Shown piece after piece: positions 23,177 through 31,624 of a DNA stretch of 64,000 nucleotides. The number at the start of each line of letters is the position of its first letter. Position 1 is the stretch's first letter. The notes beneath the pieces were generated by a model that was not told the origin of the DNA, ran no database searches, and saw only the letters and a list, made by a program, of their open reading frames with translations. The stretch lies in the NCBI RefSeq assembly GCF_900128475.1, contig NZ_LT635839.1:114904-178903 (forward strand). Direction: 5' to 3'. This stretch comes from Mediterranea massiliensis. GTDB lineage: Bacteria > Bacteroidota > Bacteroidia > Bacteroidales > Bacteroidaceae. A program made the translations under genes and the position numbers.

Positions 23177-23256
23177 TATCGTTTTTCGATATGCAAAGAA
23201 AGAATGTTTTTCTGATACTACCAAATAAAACGATAAAAAATTATCGAAAAACGATA
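23177..23256 (-). promoter_or_regulatory. Operon promoter bracketed by TATCG-N5-CGATA operators
   Basis: The minus strand has a -33 TTTG (23225-23222), 20 bp, and a -7 TTTCTTTG (23201-23194). TATCG-TTTTT-CGATA lies at 23177-23191, over the expected transcription start. Its counterpart TATCG-AAAAA-CGATA lies at 23242-23256, upstream of -33. Overlapping the latter, CGATAA-AAAA-TTATCG is at 23231-23246. Paired operators on both sides of a promoter suggest repression by the XRE protein, possibly by looping. Confidence 0.7.
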
Positions 23257-23276
23257 AATCCAATTTCTGCCACTCC

Positions 23277-23392
23277 GACGAAGCACTGCATGAGGGTGAG
23301 ACGAAGCACTGCGTGACACCCTCAGGAAGCACTGCATGACGACCTGACGAAGCACTGTGTCAGACCCTCACGAAGCACCGTGTGACAGCGCC
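23277..23392. repeat. 23-bp intergenic array (GACGAAGCACTGCATGAC family), copy 1
   Basis: Five units; the shared GAAGCAC word starts at 23280, 23303, 23326, 23349 and 23372, exactly 23 bp apart. It lies between the ribF 3' end and the promoter region of the DUF2975 operon. The second array is at 49095-49206. Confidence 0.8.
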
Positions 23393-23412
23393 ACAACACA
23401 CGCTCTGAAACG

Positions 23413-24372
23413 TCAGCGGGAAAGGGAAAGCAAAGCACGGGCCTCGGCGGCATCGCGGTGAAGCTGTGCGGCCAGTGAGTCGAGCGAGTCGAACTTGCGT
23501 TCGGGACGGATGCGCTGCACGAAGGTGAGGCGCAGGGGATGGTGGTAGATGTCGGCATCGAAGTCGAAGATATGCACCTCGATGGTGCGGTTGGTGCCGT
23601 TGTCCAGCGTAGGACGGCAGCCGATGTTCAGCATGCCGCCGTAAGAATGCCCGTCCACAAGTACCTCGACGGCATAGACGCCGCGGGCAGGAATGAGCTT
23701 GCAGGGGTCGTCCACTTCGAGGTTGGCCGTCGGATAACCCAGTTTGTGACCTACTTGAAAACCGCTCACCACCGTGCCGTTCAGGAAGTAAGGGTAACCC
23801 AGGTAATCAGCCGCACGGGCTACCTCACCCTCGTGAAGCAGATGGCGGATGCTGGACGAGCCGACACGGAGGTCTTCGCTGCTTCCATCCGAAACGCCCA
23901 GCGACGAGGGCAGGCAGGCTTCACCGGGGAGGACTTCGATACCCAGTTCGCGGCCATAGCGCACGTAGTCGCCGAATCCCTCGCGACGGTCGTGGCCGAA
24001 GCGGTGGTCATAGCCAATGAAGAGTACCCGGATGTTATAGCGCCCCGCCAACAGTTCCATGAACTGACGGGCGGACAGGGCGGCCAGCGCAGGGGTGAAG
24101 TCGAGCAGCAGGCAACAGTCCAGCCCCAGCCCGTCGAGCAACGCCAGCTTCTCGGAGCAGGTAGTCAGCAGCTCGGCCCGGAAGTCGGGCTGCATCACGC
24201 TGCGCGGAGGAACGGGAAAGGTGATGACCGTCGAGGCCAGCCCACGCTGCGCCGCCGCAGCCTGTACCTGACTGAGCAGGTAACGGTGGCCGCGGTGCAC
24301 GCCGTCGAAGAAACCGATGGTCGCCACACTGGGGCGAATCCGGTCTGCGGGTATATCGGAAATCTGTTGCAC
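23413..24372 (-). CDS. ribF: Bifunctional riboflavin kinase / FAD synthetase
   Basis: 319 residues. The N-terminal nucleotidyltransferase domain has GFFDGVHRGH at 20-29 and the GYDHRFGHDRREGF region. The C-terminal riboflavin kinase domain has GHKLGYPTANLEV and NIGCRPT. It phosphorylates riboflavin to FMN and adenylylates it to FAD. It is the last gene of a Ca2+-ATPase/HAD/ribF group with an 8-bp gap to the HAD gene. Confidence 0.95.
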   Translation of the reverse strand: MQQISDIPADRIRPSVATIGFFDGVHRGHRYLLSQVQAAAAQRGLASTVITFPVPPRSVMQPDFRAELLTTCSEKLALLDGLGLDCCLLLDFTPALAALSARQFMELLAGRYNIRVLFIGYDHRFGHDRREGFGDYVRYGRELGIEVLPGEACLPSSLGVSDGSSEDLRVGSSSIRHLLHEGEVARAADYLGYPYFLNGTVVSGFQVGHKLGYPTANLEVDDPCKLIPARGVYAVEVLVDGHSYGGMLNIGCRPTLDNGTNRTIEVHIFDFDADIYHHPLRLTFVQRIRPERKFDSLDSLAAQLHRDAAEARALLSLSR

Positions 24373-24380
24373 GTTCTTTC

Positions 24381-25004
24381 TCAGTTTTTGAACAGGTGGC
24401 TCCAGTCTTCGTGGGCCTTGGGGGTATAGGTGCGTATGCCCAGCGTTTCGGCGGCCCGGCAGTTGGCTTCGGCATCGTCGATGAAGAGCGAGAGGGACGG
24501 ATCGGCCCCCGTCTCGGCCAACACCTGCCTGAAGATGGCCACATCGGGCTTGGCCAGCTTCATCCGGTAGGAAAGGAAGATGCGGTCGAAGAAGTCGTCC
24601 ACCCGATGGCCGTTACAGGAGAAGGCATGGCGGAGCGACCACTGCCAGTGGATATCGTTGGTGTTGCTCAGCAGATAGACCTTGTAGCGGCGGCGAAGCT
24701 CCAGCAGCAGGTCGAGCTTATACTCAGGAATGCCCACCAGGAAACTGTTCCAGGCATCGTCTATCTGGGCGTCGGTCACGGAGACACCCGCCATCTTCCG
24801 GATCTCGTCGCGGAACTCCGCATCGGTAATCAGTCCCTTCTCATGGAGCAGGAAGAAGCCCTGCTGGTGGCACACGTCGAGCATGGCCTGCACGTTGGGA
24901 ATGCCCAGCGCGTTGAAGCGGTCGAGGCATCGCTGACGGTCGAGGTCGATGAGCACACCGCCAAAGTCTACAATCAATGTATCTATTCCTTGTAAATCCA
25001 TCAT
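24381..25004 (-). CDS. HAD-superfamily (class IA) phosphatase
   Basis: 207 residues. Motif I IVDFGGVLIDLD (nucleophile Asp13), an alpha-helical cap, motif II YLLSNTN, motif III Lys in KLAKPD, motif IV LFIDDAEAN. The second position of the usual DxD pair is Gly, as in the subgroup that includes YihX-like sugar phosphatases. Substrate unknown. It sits between the Ca2+-ATPase gene (18 bp upstream) and ribF; in that position an FMN-like phosphatase role is conceivable but unproven. Two adjacent ATGs (25004, 25001) are possible starts. Confidence 0.88.
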   Translation of the reverse strand: MMDLQGIDTLIVDFGGVLIDLDRQRCLDRFNALGIPNVQAMLDVCHQQGFFLLHEKGLITDAEFRDEIRKMAGVSVTDAQIDDAWNSFLVGIPEYKLDLLLELRRRYKVYLLSNTNDIHWQWSLRHAFSCNGHRVDDFFDRIFLSYRMKLAKPDVAIFRQVLAETGADPSLSLFIDDAEANCRAAETLGIRTYTPKAHEDWSHLFKN

Positions 25005-25022
25005 TCTTACATTTGTTGTTCT

Positions 25023-27701
25023 TTATTTCTTCCGCAAACGCTGCACCCAACGCACCAGCTCGCCTACCCAGAGCACCAGCGACGAGGAAGCCACGATCAG
25101 CAGCCACATCGGTCCGTCGAGCGGCTCGGTGCGGAACACGGCCCCGCCAAACTGCACGATGAGGAACTGTCCCACCAGGATGGCCAGCACGATGAACTCC
25201 ATGCCGTAGGACTTGGAGAGGCCCTTGAAGGCCGAATCGGTCGTACCGAACACACGGGCGTTGAAGAGGTTCCAGAACTGGAGCATCACGAAGAAGGTGA
25301 AGAAGATGGTCAGCTCGCGCACCGTCATGCCGTTCCCTTCGAAATAGAGCAGCATGCCCATCAGTACGCAGGCAAAGGCCAGGCCCACGCCGAATATCAT
25401 CCGCTGCATGGACCGGGTGATGATGAAGTCGGTCGGCTTGCGGGGCTTCTCCTTCATCACGCTCTCGCTGGGCGGGATGGAGGCCAGTGCCAGGGCGGCA
25501 AAGGTGTCCATGATGAGGTTCACCCACAGCATCTGCGTCACGGTGAGGGGCAGGTCGGTGCCTACCAGCGAGCCCAGCAGCACGATGAACAGGGCCACGA
25601 AGTTGATGGTGAGCTGGAAGACGATGAAACGCTGGATGTTCTTGTAGAGCGAACGGCCCCACATGACGGCGGTGCCGATGCTGTTGAACGAGTCGTCCAG
25701 CAGGGTGATGTCGCTGGCCTCCTTGGCCACGGACGTACCCGTACCCATGGAGAGGCCCACCTGGGCGTGGTTCAGGGCAGGTGCGTCGTTCGTACCGTCG
25801 CCCGTCACGGCCACGACGGCCCCTTTCTGCTGGAGCAGCTGCACGAGGCGCTGCTTGTCCGTGGGACGGGCGCGCGACATGATCTTCAGGTCCAGTACCC
25901 GGTCGAGAGCCTCCTCGTCGGTCAGGGCGGCAAAGTCGGCACCGGTGATGCGGTTGCGTTCGGTGTCTTCGGGCTTCCACAGGCCTATCTGGCGGGCAAT
26001 CTCGGTAGCGGTACCCGGCGTGTCGCCCGTCACGATCTTCACGGCAATGCCGGCCGACTGGCATTTCTGCACGGCGGCAGGCACATCGGGACGGATGGGG
26101 TCGCTGATGGCTACCACGCCCACAAACGACAGGTCGCCGTCGGCCACCAGCGAAGCGCAGTCGCGCGTATCGTCGTCGGCCACCACCTTATAGGCAAAGC
26201 CCAGGGTACGCATGGCCATGTTCTGATAGTCCAGCAGCTGGGCGTCGACCGTGGAACGGTAGGCGGCGGCATCGGTGCGCTTGCCGTCCAGCACCACGTC
26301 CTTGCACTTGCCCAGCACAATCTCGGGAGCACCCTTCACGTAGAGCACTTTCCTGTTCAGCAACGGAGACTGCACCAGCGTAGCCATGTACTTGCGTTCG
26401 GTCGAGAAGGTCAGCTGGTCTACCACCTGCGCCGCCTCACGCAGCTTCAGGTAGTCCTGTCCCTGCTTGTTGAGCCACAGGAGCAGGGCCACTTCGGTGG
26501 GATTGCCCACCCCCTTCACCTTGCCGTCGGGCGCGGCTTCTTCGAGGAAGGCGGTAGAGTTGGCACTGATGCCTTCCTTCACCACGCGGCTCAGCTCGTC
26601 GTCGGCCAGCTCGCCCCGGTTCTTCAGTCCGTAGAAGCTGGGCTCGTACACCTGCATCTGGTTCTGTGTCAGCGTACCAGTCTTGTCGGTGCAGATGACG
26701 GTAATGGCACCCATCGTCTCGCAGGCATGCATCTTGCGCACCAGGTTGTTGGTGGAGAGCATGCGGCGCATGTTCAGCGCCAGGCTCAGGGTGACGCTCA
26801 TGGGCAGTCCCTCGGGCACAGCCACCACAATCAGCGTGACGGCCATCATGAAGTACTTCAGCGTGGCCTGCAGGGCGGGCAGCCAGTCGGCAAAGGTATG
26901 GAAGGAAGAAAAGTCGTAGAAGAGGATGACATCTTTCACAAAGAAGATGACGAAAGCCAGTCCGGCAGCGGTAAAGCCGATCTTTCCGATCAGGTTGGCC
27001 AGCTTGGTGAGCTGTATATTAAGAGGTGTAGGCTCGGTGGTCTGCTCCGTACTCTGACGGGCCACCTTACCAATCTCGGTCGCATCGCCCACAGCCTCGA
27101 CACGCATCATGCCGTGGCCGTCGACCACGGTCGTGCCGCGCAACACACGGTTGGAGGCATACGTGGCCTCTTCGTCGAAATCGGCCTCAACGGTCGTTTT
27201 GGAAACCACCGGTTCGCCGGTCAGATTGGACTCGTTTACCTGCAACGAAACAGCCTCGAGCAACGTGCCGTCGGCCGGCATCTCCTCGCCCGTCTCCAGA
27301 ATAACGACATCGCCCACCACCACATCCTTGCGGGGCACTTCCTGTACATGCCCGTTGCGGATTACCTTGACCAGCGTCTCTTCATTGACGGCATTCAGCA
27401 GGTCGAACTTCTTGTTGGCATCGTATTCAAAGAAGAAGCCGATACCCGTAGCCAGCAGGATGGCGGCGATGATGCCGATGGTTTCGGCGTATTCGTTCTC
27501 GACAATCGAAATAATCAGTGAAAACAGGGCGGCCACCAGCAGTACCTTGACCACGGGGTCCTGGAATTTCTCCAAATAGAGTTTGAAAAGGGAGGGACGT
27601 TTGGGCGGAGTCAACAGGTTCACCCCATGTTCGGCACGACTTCGGCGCACCTCTTCGTCGGTCAGCCCGACATGATTGGCATTTTCTTTCATTGCGCTCA
27701 T
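25023..27701 (-). CDS. Calcium-transporting P-type ATPase (PMCA/SERCA-like)
   Basis: 892 residues. N-terminal cation-ATPase domain; membrane helices near 50-95, 240-262 and 285-305; actuator motif LTGEP (160-164). PEGLP in helix 4 (296-300) is the Ca2+-ATPase type. The phosphorylation site is ICTDKTGTLT (Asp339), the hinge is TGDGTNDAPAL, and six further C-terminal helices follow. It exports Ca2+ from the cytoplasm at the cost of ATP. A start at Met4 (27692) is possible. A -7-like TATTTTTG lies on the minus strand at 27740-27733. Confidence 0.92.
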   Translation of the reverse strand: MSAMKENANHVGLTDEEVRRSRAEHGVNLLTPPKRPSLFKLYLEKFQDPVVKVLLVAALFSLIISIVENEYAETIGIIAAILLATGIGFFFEYDANKKFDLLNAVNEETLVKVIRNGHVQEVPRKDVVVGDVVILETGEEMPADGTLLEAVSLQVNESNLTGEPVVSKTTVEADFDEEATYASNRVLRGTTVVDGHGMMRVEAVGDATEIGKVARQSTEQTTEPTPLNIQLTKLANLIGKIGFTAAGLAFVIFFVKDVILFYDFSSFHTFADWLPALQATLKYFMMAVTLIVVAVPEGLPMSVTLSLALNMRRMLSTNNLVRKMHACETMGAITVICTDKTGTLTQNQMQVYEPSFYGLKNRGELADDELSRVVKEGISANSTAFLEEAAPDGKVKGVGNPTEVALLLWLNKQGQDYLKLREAAQVVDQLTFSTERKYMATLVQSPLLNRKVLYVKGAPEIVLGKCKDVVLDGKRTDAAAYRSTVDAQLLDYQNMAMRTLGFAYKVVADDDTRDCASLVADGDLSFVGVVAISDPIRPDVPAAVQKCQSAGIAVKIVTGDTPGTATEIARQIGLWKPEDTERNRITGADFAALTDEEALDRVLDLKIMSRARPTDKQRLVQLLQQKGAVVAVTGDGTNDAPALNHAQVGLSMGTGTSVAKEASDITLLDDSFNSIGTAVMWGRSLYKNIQRFIVFQLTINFVALFIVLLGSLVGTDLPLTVTQMLWVNLIMDTFAALALASIPPSESVMKEKPRKPTDFIITRSMQRMIFGVGLAFACVLMGMLLYFEGNGMTVRELTIFFTFFVMLQFWNLFNARVFGTTDSAFKGLSKSYGMEFIVLAILVGQFLIVQFGGAVFRTEPLDGPMWLLIVASSSLVLWVGELVRWVQRLRKK

Positions 27702-27885
27702 GCAGATTGTTCATGTTTTAATTAACTGAGCACAAAAATACAACAATAATTCAGACAGTTAAGCAGTATTAAATCTTTTTAGGAAAGAGAAGGGGCAGGT
27801 CCGCATGAACAATTCGGGCCTCATCCGTGTTTATTTTACAGAGAGAAACAGAAAACAATCATCCACCCTTAAAAACGAAAAAAGT

Positions 27886-28047
27886 ATGGACAAATACATC
27901 TGCACCGTATGTGAATACATCTACGACCCCGAGTTGGGCGACCCCGAAAACGGCATCCAGCCCGGCACTGCCTTCGAAGACCTGCCCGACGACTGGGTAT
28001 GCCCCCTCTGTGGCGTAGGCAAAGAGGACTTTGAGGTGACTCACTGA
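27886..28047 (+). CDS. Rubredoxin
   Basis: 53 residues from the ATG at 27886 (MDKYICTVC); the longer open frame from 27805 is not rubredoxin-like. The four iron ligands are Cys6, Cys9, Cys39 and Cys42 in CTVC and CPLC, with the usual aromatic core (Tyr11, Tyr13, Trp37). A one-electron carrier in the cytoplasm, in anaerobes often supplying peroxide or superoxide reductases. Monocistronic, ending in a strong hairpin. Confidence 0.96.
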   Translation: MDKYICTVCEYIYDPELGDPENGIQPGTAFEDLPDDWVCPLCGVGKEDFEVTH

Positions 28048-28063
28048 TCCAAAGAGACAAGGG

Positions 28064-28089
28064 GAAGGCTTCGTGATTACGAAGCCTTC
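28064..28089. terminator. Bidirectional terminator overlapping the end of the Na/Pi cotransporter gene
   Basis: An 11-bp perfect stem (28064-28074 with 28079-28089), loop GATT, followed by TTTTCTTT on the plus strand. The stop codon of the convergent cotransporter gene (28077-28079) lies in the loop and stem base, so its last codons form one arm. Confidence 0.85.
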
Positions 28090-29774
28090 TTTTCTTTGAT
28101 GTCGCAGCTGGCCTCCACCACATTCACCACGTAGTCGCCCAGCTTTTCGCATTCGGCGATGATGTCCATGTAGTAGACGCCCATCTGATAGCTGTATTCC
28201 TTGTTGTTCACATCGATGATGTTCTGATTCTTCAGCTGGTTGCGGTAGTTGTTGATTTCGTTCTCCAGGTTATAGGACTTGTTCACGTCTTCCGGATGAT
28301 GATCCATGCGTTCCACGACCGAAATCATCTGCGAGAGCGCCTCGTCCGTCAGCTTCATCATGCAATGGATGTGGTCGTACTGTTTCTCGGTAAAGTCCTC
28401 GTTGGCCTGCCGCTTGCGGCTCATCGTACGCGCCAGGTTGTAACAGCTGTCACCGATACTCTCTATCTCGGTCACCTCGCGAAGCATGCCGCGTATCTGC
28501 AGCTTACTTTCCGAGCTCAGACGGCCTTCGGACACCTTGTTCAGGTAGTTGGCAATCTCCAGCTCCATGCTGTCGCTGATATTCTCGTACTTCTCCACCC
28601 GGCTGAACACGCGGTTGAAGTCATCGTCCTTCTCCGTGTGGAGCAGGTCGCGCACCATGCCGAACATGCGGTGCGTACGCTCGGCAAAGAGATGGATTTC
28701 CTTACTGGCCTGCAGGATGGAAAGCTCGGCCGTAGAGAGCATACCGCCCGAGATGTAGCGCAGACGATATTCCTCGTCCTGCTCCTTGAGCGGGATGATG
28801 GCACAGACGGTGCGCTCGATGAAGGGTACGAACCAAATCAAAATCAAGACGTTGCAGATATTGAAAGCCGTGTGGAAGGCGGAAAGCTTGAACGAAACGG
28901 CCACAGCCGGATCGGTAGAGCCCATCACGTTCTCGACAAACCAGGACACAGCCTCCGTGAAGGGCACAAACAGACAGAGCACCCAGATGACACCGAAGAC
29001 ATTGAAGGCCAGGTGGGCCAACGCCGCCCGTCGGGCCTGCGTGTTTCCCGTCAGTGCCGCCAGGTTGGCCGTAATCGTGGTACCGATGTTCTCGCCCAGC
29101 ACCAGAGCGGCACCCAGCTCAAAGCTGATCCAGCCGTTGGCACACATGATCAGCGTGATGGCCATCGTGGCGGCCGAAGCCTGCACAATCATGGTGAGGA
29201 TGGTACCGATAAAGACAAAAAGCAGGATGGACAGGAAGCCCATGTCCGTATAGTTCTGTACGAAGGCCAGCATGTCGGGGTTCTGGCTCAGGTCGGGAGC
29301 GTTGTTTTTCAAGTAGGAGAGTCCCATGAACAGGAAGGAGAAACCGAAAATAAACTCGCCGAGAGACTTGCGGTTACTTTTCTGGGAGAAGAGGAGAGGA
29401 ATGCCGAAGGCCAGCAGCGGAAGGGCAAAGGCGGCAATGTCGACCTTGAAGCCCAAAGCGGAGATAATCCACGCCGTGACCGTCGTACCGATATTGGCAC
29501 CCATGATGACGCCGATGGATTGGGAGAGGGTCAGCAGCCCCGCGTTCACGAAACTCACCACCATGACGGTCGTTGCGGAAGAGGACTGCACCAGGGCGGT
29601 GATCAGTACACCGGTCAATACGCCCGTCACCCGATTGGTGGTCATCGCTGTCAGAATTTTCCTGAGCCGGTCGCCGGCAAACTTCTGAAGGCCTTCACTC
29701 ATCACCTTCATTCCATAAAGGAAAAGAGCCAAGGAGCCGAGTAGCTTTAAAAAATCATAAAAAGAATACTCCAT
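28077..29774 (-). CDS. Na/Pi cotransporter family protein with PhoU-like tail
   Basis: 565 residues. Two inverted NptA-type repeats: QSSSATT at 63-69 and QASAATM near 200, each followed by GANIGTT or GENIGTT. Eight or more membrane helices run to about residue 325. The C-terminal 230 residues are a PhoU-like helical bundle (MFGMVRDLLHTEKDDDF, then ESIGDSCYNLARTM). It imports phosphate with sodium, or acts in phosphate efflux/regulation, as the PhoU part suggests. Single gene, convergent with rubredoxin. Confidence 0.9.
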   Translation of the reverse strand: MEYSFYDFLKLLGSLALFLYGMKVMSEGLQKFAGDRLRKILTAMTTNRVTGVLTGVLITALVQSSSATTVMVVSFVNAGLLTLSQSIGVIMGANIGTTVTAWIISALGFKVDIAAFALPLLAFGIPLLFSQKSNRKSLGEFIFGFSFLFMGLSYLKNNAPDLSQNPDMLAFVQNYTDMGFLSILLFVFIGTILTMIVQASAATMAITLIMCANGWISFELGAALVLGENIGTTITANLAALTGNTQARRAALAHLAFNVFGVIWVLCLFVPFTEAVSWFVENVMGSTDPAVAVSFKLSAFHTAFNICNVLILIWFVPFIERTVCAIIPLKEQDEEYRLRYISGGMLSTAELSILQASKEIHLFAERTHRMFGMVRDLLHTEKDDDFNRVFSRVEKYENISDSMELEIANYLNKVSEGRLSSESKLQIRGMLREVTEIESIGDSCYNLARTMSRKRQANEDFTEKQYDHIHCMMKLTDEALSQMISVVERMDHHPEDVNKSYNLENEINNYRNQLKNQNIIDVNNKEYSYQMGVYYMDIIAECEKLGDYVVNVVEASCDIKEKKAS

Positions 29775-29796
29775 CTTTAATTATTTAAGGGGTTTC

Positions 29797-29827
29797 TTTG
29801 CTCCATCTGTTATTCCGACTATCTTTA
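29797..29827 (+). promoter_or_regulatory. Promoter of the uridine-kinase-like gene
   Basis: TTTG (29797-29800), 19 bp, TATCTTTA (29820-29827); the ATG follows at 29857. Confidence 0.65.
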
Positions 29828-29856
29828 ATGCCGTCTAAACCCAAAAAAGAAAGCTC

Positions 29857-31530
29857 ATGAAACACATGTTACAAATCTGTTGCAAAAATAATAATATTTA
29901 TAAAGATTTCCCTATCGGAAGCTCACTTTTGGATATTTATTCCGGTCTTAACCTCAATTTCCCTTATCAGGTGGTCAGCGCCAAGGTCAACAACCGTTCC
30001 GAAGGCCTCAGCTTTCTGGTATACAACAACAAGGATGTCGAGTTTCTTGACGTACGCGACCCGTCGGGCATGCGCACCTATGTCCGTTCGCTCTGCTTCA
30101 TTCTCTACAAGGCTGTCAGCGAGCTGTTTCCACAAGGCAAGCTCTACGTGGAGCACCCCGTGTCCAAGGGTTACTTCTGCAACCTGCGCATCGGCCGCCC
30201 CATCGAACTGGAAGACGTGCAGGCCATTAAGAAGCGCATGCAGGAAATCATCGACGAGAACATTCCCTTCCACCGCACCGAGTGCCATACGACCGAAGCC
30301 GTCCGCGTGTTCAGCGAACGGGGCATGGACGACAAGGTGAAGCTGCTGGAGACATCGGGCTCGCTCTATACCTATTATTATACGCTGGGCGACACGGTGG
30401 ATTACTACTATGGCAACCTGCTACCCAGCACCGGCTTCATCAAGCTGTTCGACATCGTGAAATACTACGACGGCCTGCTGCTGCGCATCCCCAACAAGGA
30501 GAACCCCAACGTGCTGGAAGACGTGGTCAAGCAGGAAAAGATGCTCGACGTCTTCAAAGAGCACCTGCGCTGGAACCACATCATGGGCCTGAGCAACGTG
30601 GGCGACTTCAACCAGGCCTGCCTGGACGGACATGCCACCGACCTCATCAACGTGGCCGAAGCCCTGCAGGAAAAGAAGATTGCACAGATTGCCGACGACA
30701 TCTTCCAGCGGACACAGAACGGCACCCGCGCACAGCTGGTGCTCATCTCGGGACCGTCGTCCTCGGGCAAAACCACCTTCAGCAAACGCCTCAGCGTACA
30801 ACTGATGACCAACGGGCTGCACCCCTATCCCATCTCGCTGGACAACTACTTCGTGGACCGCGAACAGACCCCACGCGACGAGAAGGGCAACTACGACTAC
30901 GAATCGCTCTACGCCCTCGACCTCAAGCTGTTCAACGAACAGCTCCAGGCCCTGCTGCACGGCGAGGAGGTGGAATTGCCCCGTTTCAACTTCACCACCG
31001 GCAGGAAAGAGTTCAAGGGCGACAAGCTGCGCATCGATGAGCATACCATCCTCATCCTGGAAGGCATCCATGCCCTGAACCCCGAACTGACACCCCAGAT
31101 TCCGGCCGAAAACAAATACAAGATTTACGTCTCGGCCCTCACTACCATTTCGCTGGACGACCACAACTGGATACCTACCACAGACAACCGACTGATACGC
31201 CGCATCATCCGCGACTTCAACTACCGCGGCTATTCGGCCCAGGAGACCATCTCCCGCTGGCCCAGCGTACGGGCAGGCGAAGAGAAATGGATTTTCCCCT
31301 ACCAGGAGAACGCCGACGTCATGTTCAATTCAGCCCTGCTGTTCGAACTGGCCGTACTGCGCTGCCATGTCGAACCGATACTGAACAGCGTGCCGCGCAA
31401 CTGTCCCGAATATTCCGAAGCCTACCGCCTCCTGAAGTTCATCAAGTACTTCACCCCTGTACAGGACAAGGAAATTCCGCCCACCTCGCTGTTGAGGGAA
31501 TTCCTGGGAGGAAGCAGCTTCAAATATTAA
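29857..31530 (+). CDS. Uridine kinase-like nucleoside kinase with TGS/SAD-type N-terminus
   Basis: 557 residues. Residues 1-60 resemble a TGS domain and about 70-230 the second additional domain of threonyl-tRNA synthetase (RSLCFILYKAVSELFP, EHPVSKGYF, then LLETSGSLYTYYY). The C-terminal half is a phosphoribulokinase/uridine kinase P-loop domain: GPSSSGKTT at 299-307, SLDNYFVDR, then LILEGIHALNP. This fusion is widespread in Bacteroidota and Firmicutes and is annotated as nucleoside kinase. The substrate is not certain; a tRNA-related role for the N-terminal part is possible. Confidence 0.85.
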   Translation: MKHMLQICCKNNNIYKDFPIGSSLLDIYSGLNLNFPYQVVSAKVNNRSEGLSFLVYNNKDVEFLDVRDPSGMRTYVRSLCFILYKAVSELFPQGKLYVEHPVSKGYFCNLRIGRPIELEDVQAIKKRMQEIIDENIPFHRTECHTTEAVRVFSERGMDDKVKLLETSGSLYTYYYTLGDTVDYYYGNLLPSTGFIKLFDIVKYYDGLLLRIPNKENPNVLEDVVKQEKMLDVFKEHLRWNHIMGLSNVGDFNQACLDGHATDLINVAEALQEKKIAQIADDIFQRTQNGTRAQLVLISGPSSSGKTTFSKRLSVQLMTNGLHPYPISLDNYFVDREQTPRDEKGNYDYESLYALDLKLFNEQLQALLHGEEVELPRFNFTTGRKEFKGDKLRIDEHTILILEGIHALNPELTPQIPAENKYKIYVSALTTISLDDHNWIPTTDNRLIRRIIRDFNYRGYSAQETISRWPSVRAGEEKWIFPYQENADVMFNSALLFELAVLRCHVEPILNSVPRNCPEYSEAYRLLKFIKYFTPVQDKEIPPTSLLREFLGGSSFKY

Positions 31531-31594
31531 AAGATTAAGAAGAAGGGAAGTTCATCTTTTCCCGACATTTTTATACAGAATAGACGATTTTGCT

Positions 31595-31602
31595 TACCTT
31601 TG
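31595..31602 (+). promoter_or_regulatory. -7 box (TACCTTTG) of the TPR histidine-kinase-like gene
   Basis: An exact TAnnTTTG 22 bp before the ATG; the -33 region (TTTTTA near 31568) is weak. Confidence 0.55.
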
Positions 31603-31624
31603 CACCAAACAAAGCAACATCAAT

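Noticed and set aside
23277..23392. CRISPR-like array of 23-bp repeats
   Set aside because: Units are contiguous without spacers, only five copies, and no cas genes are in the window.
23128..24372. FMN riboswitch near ribF
   Set aside because: ribF is internal to an operon with an 8-bp gap upstream; no FMN-element pattern is present.
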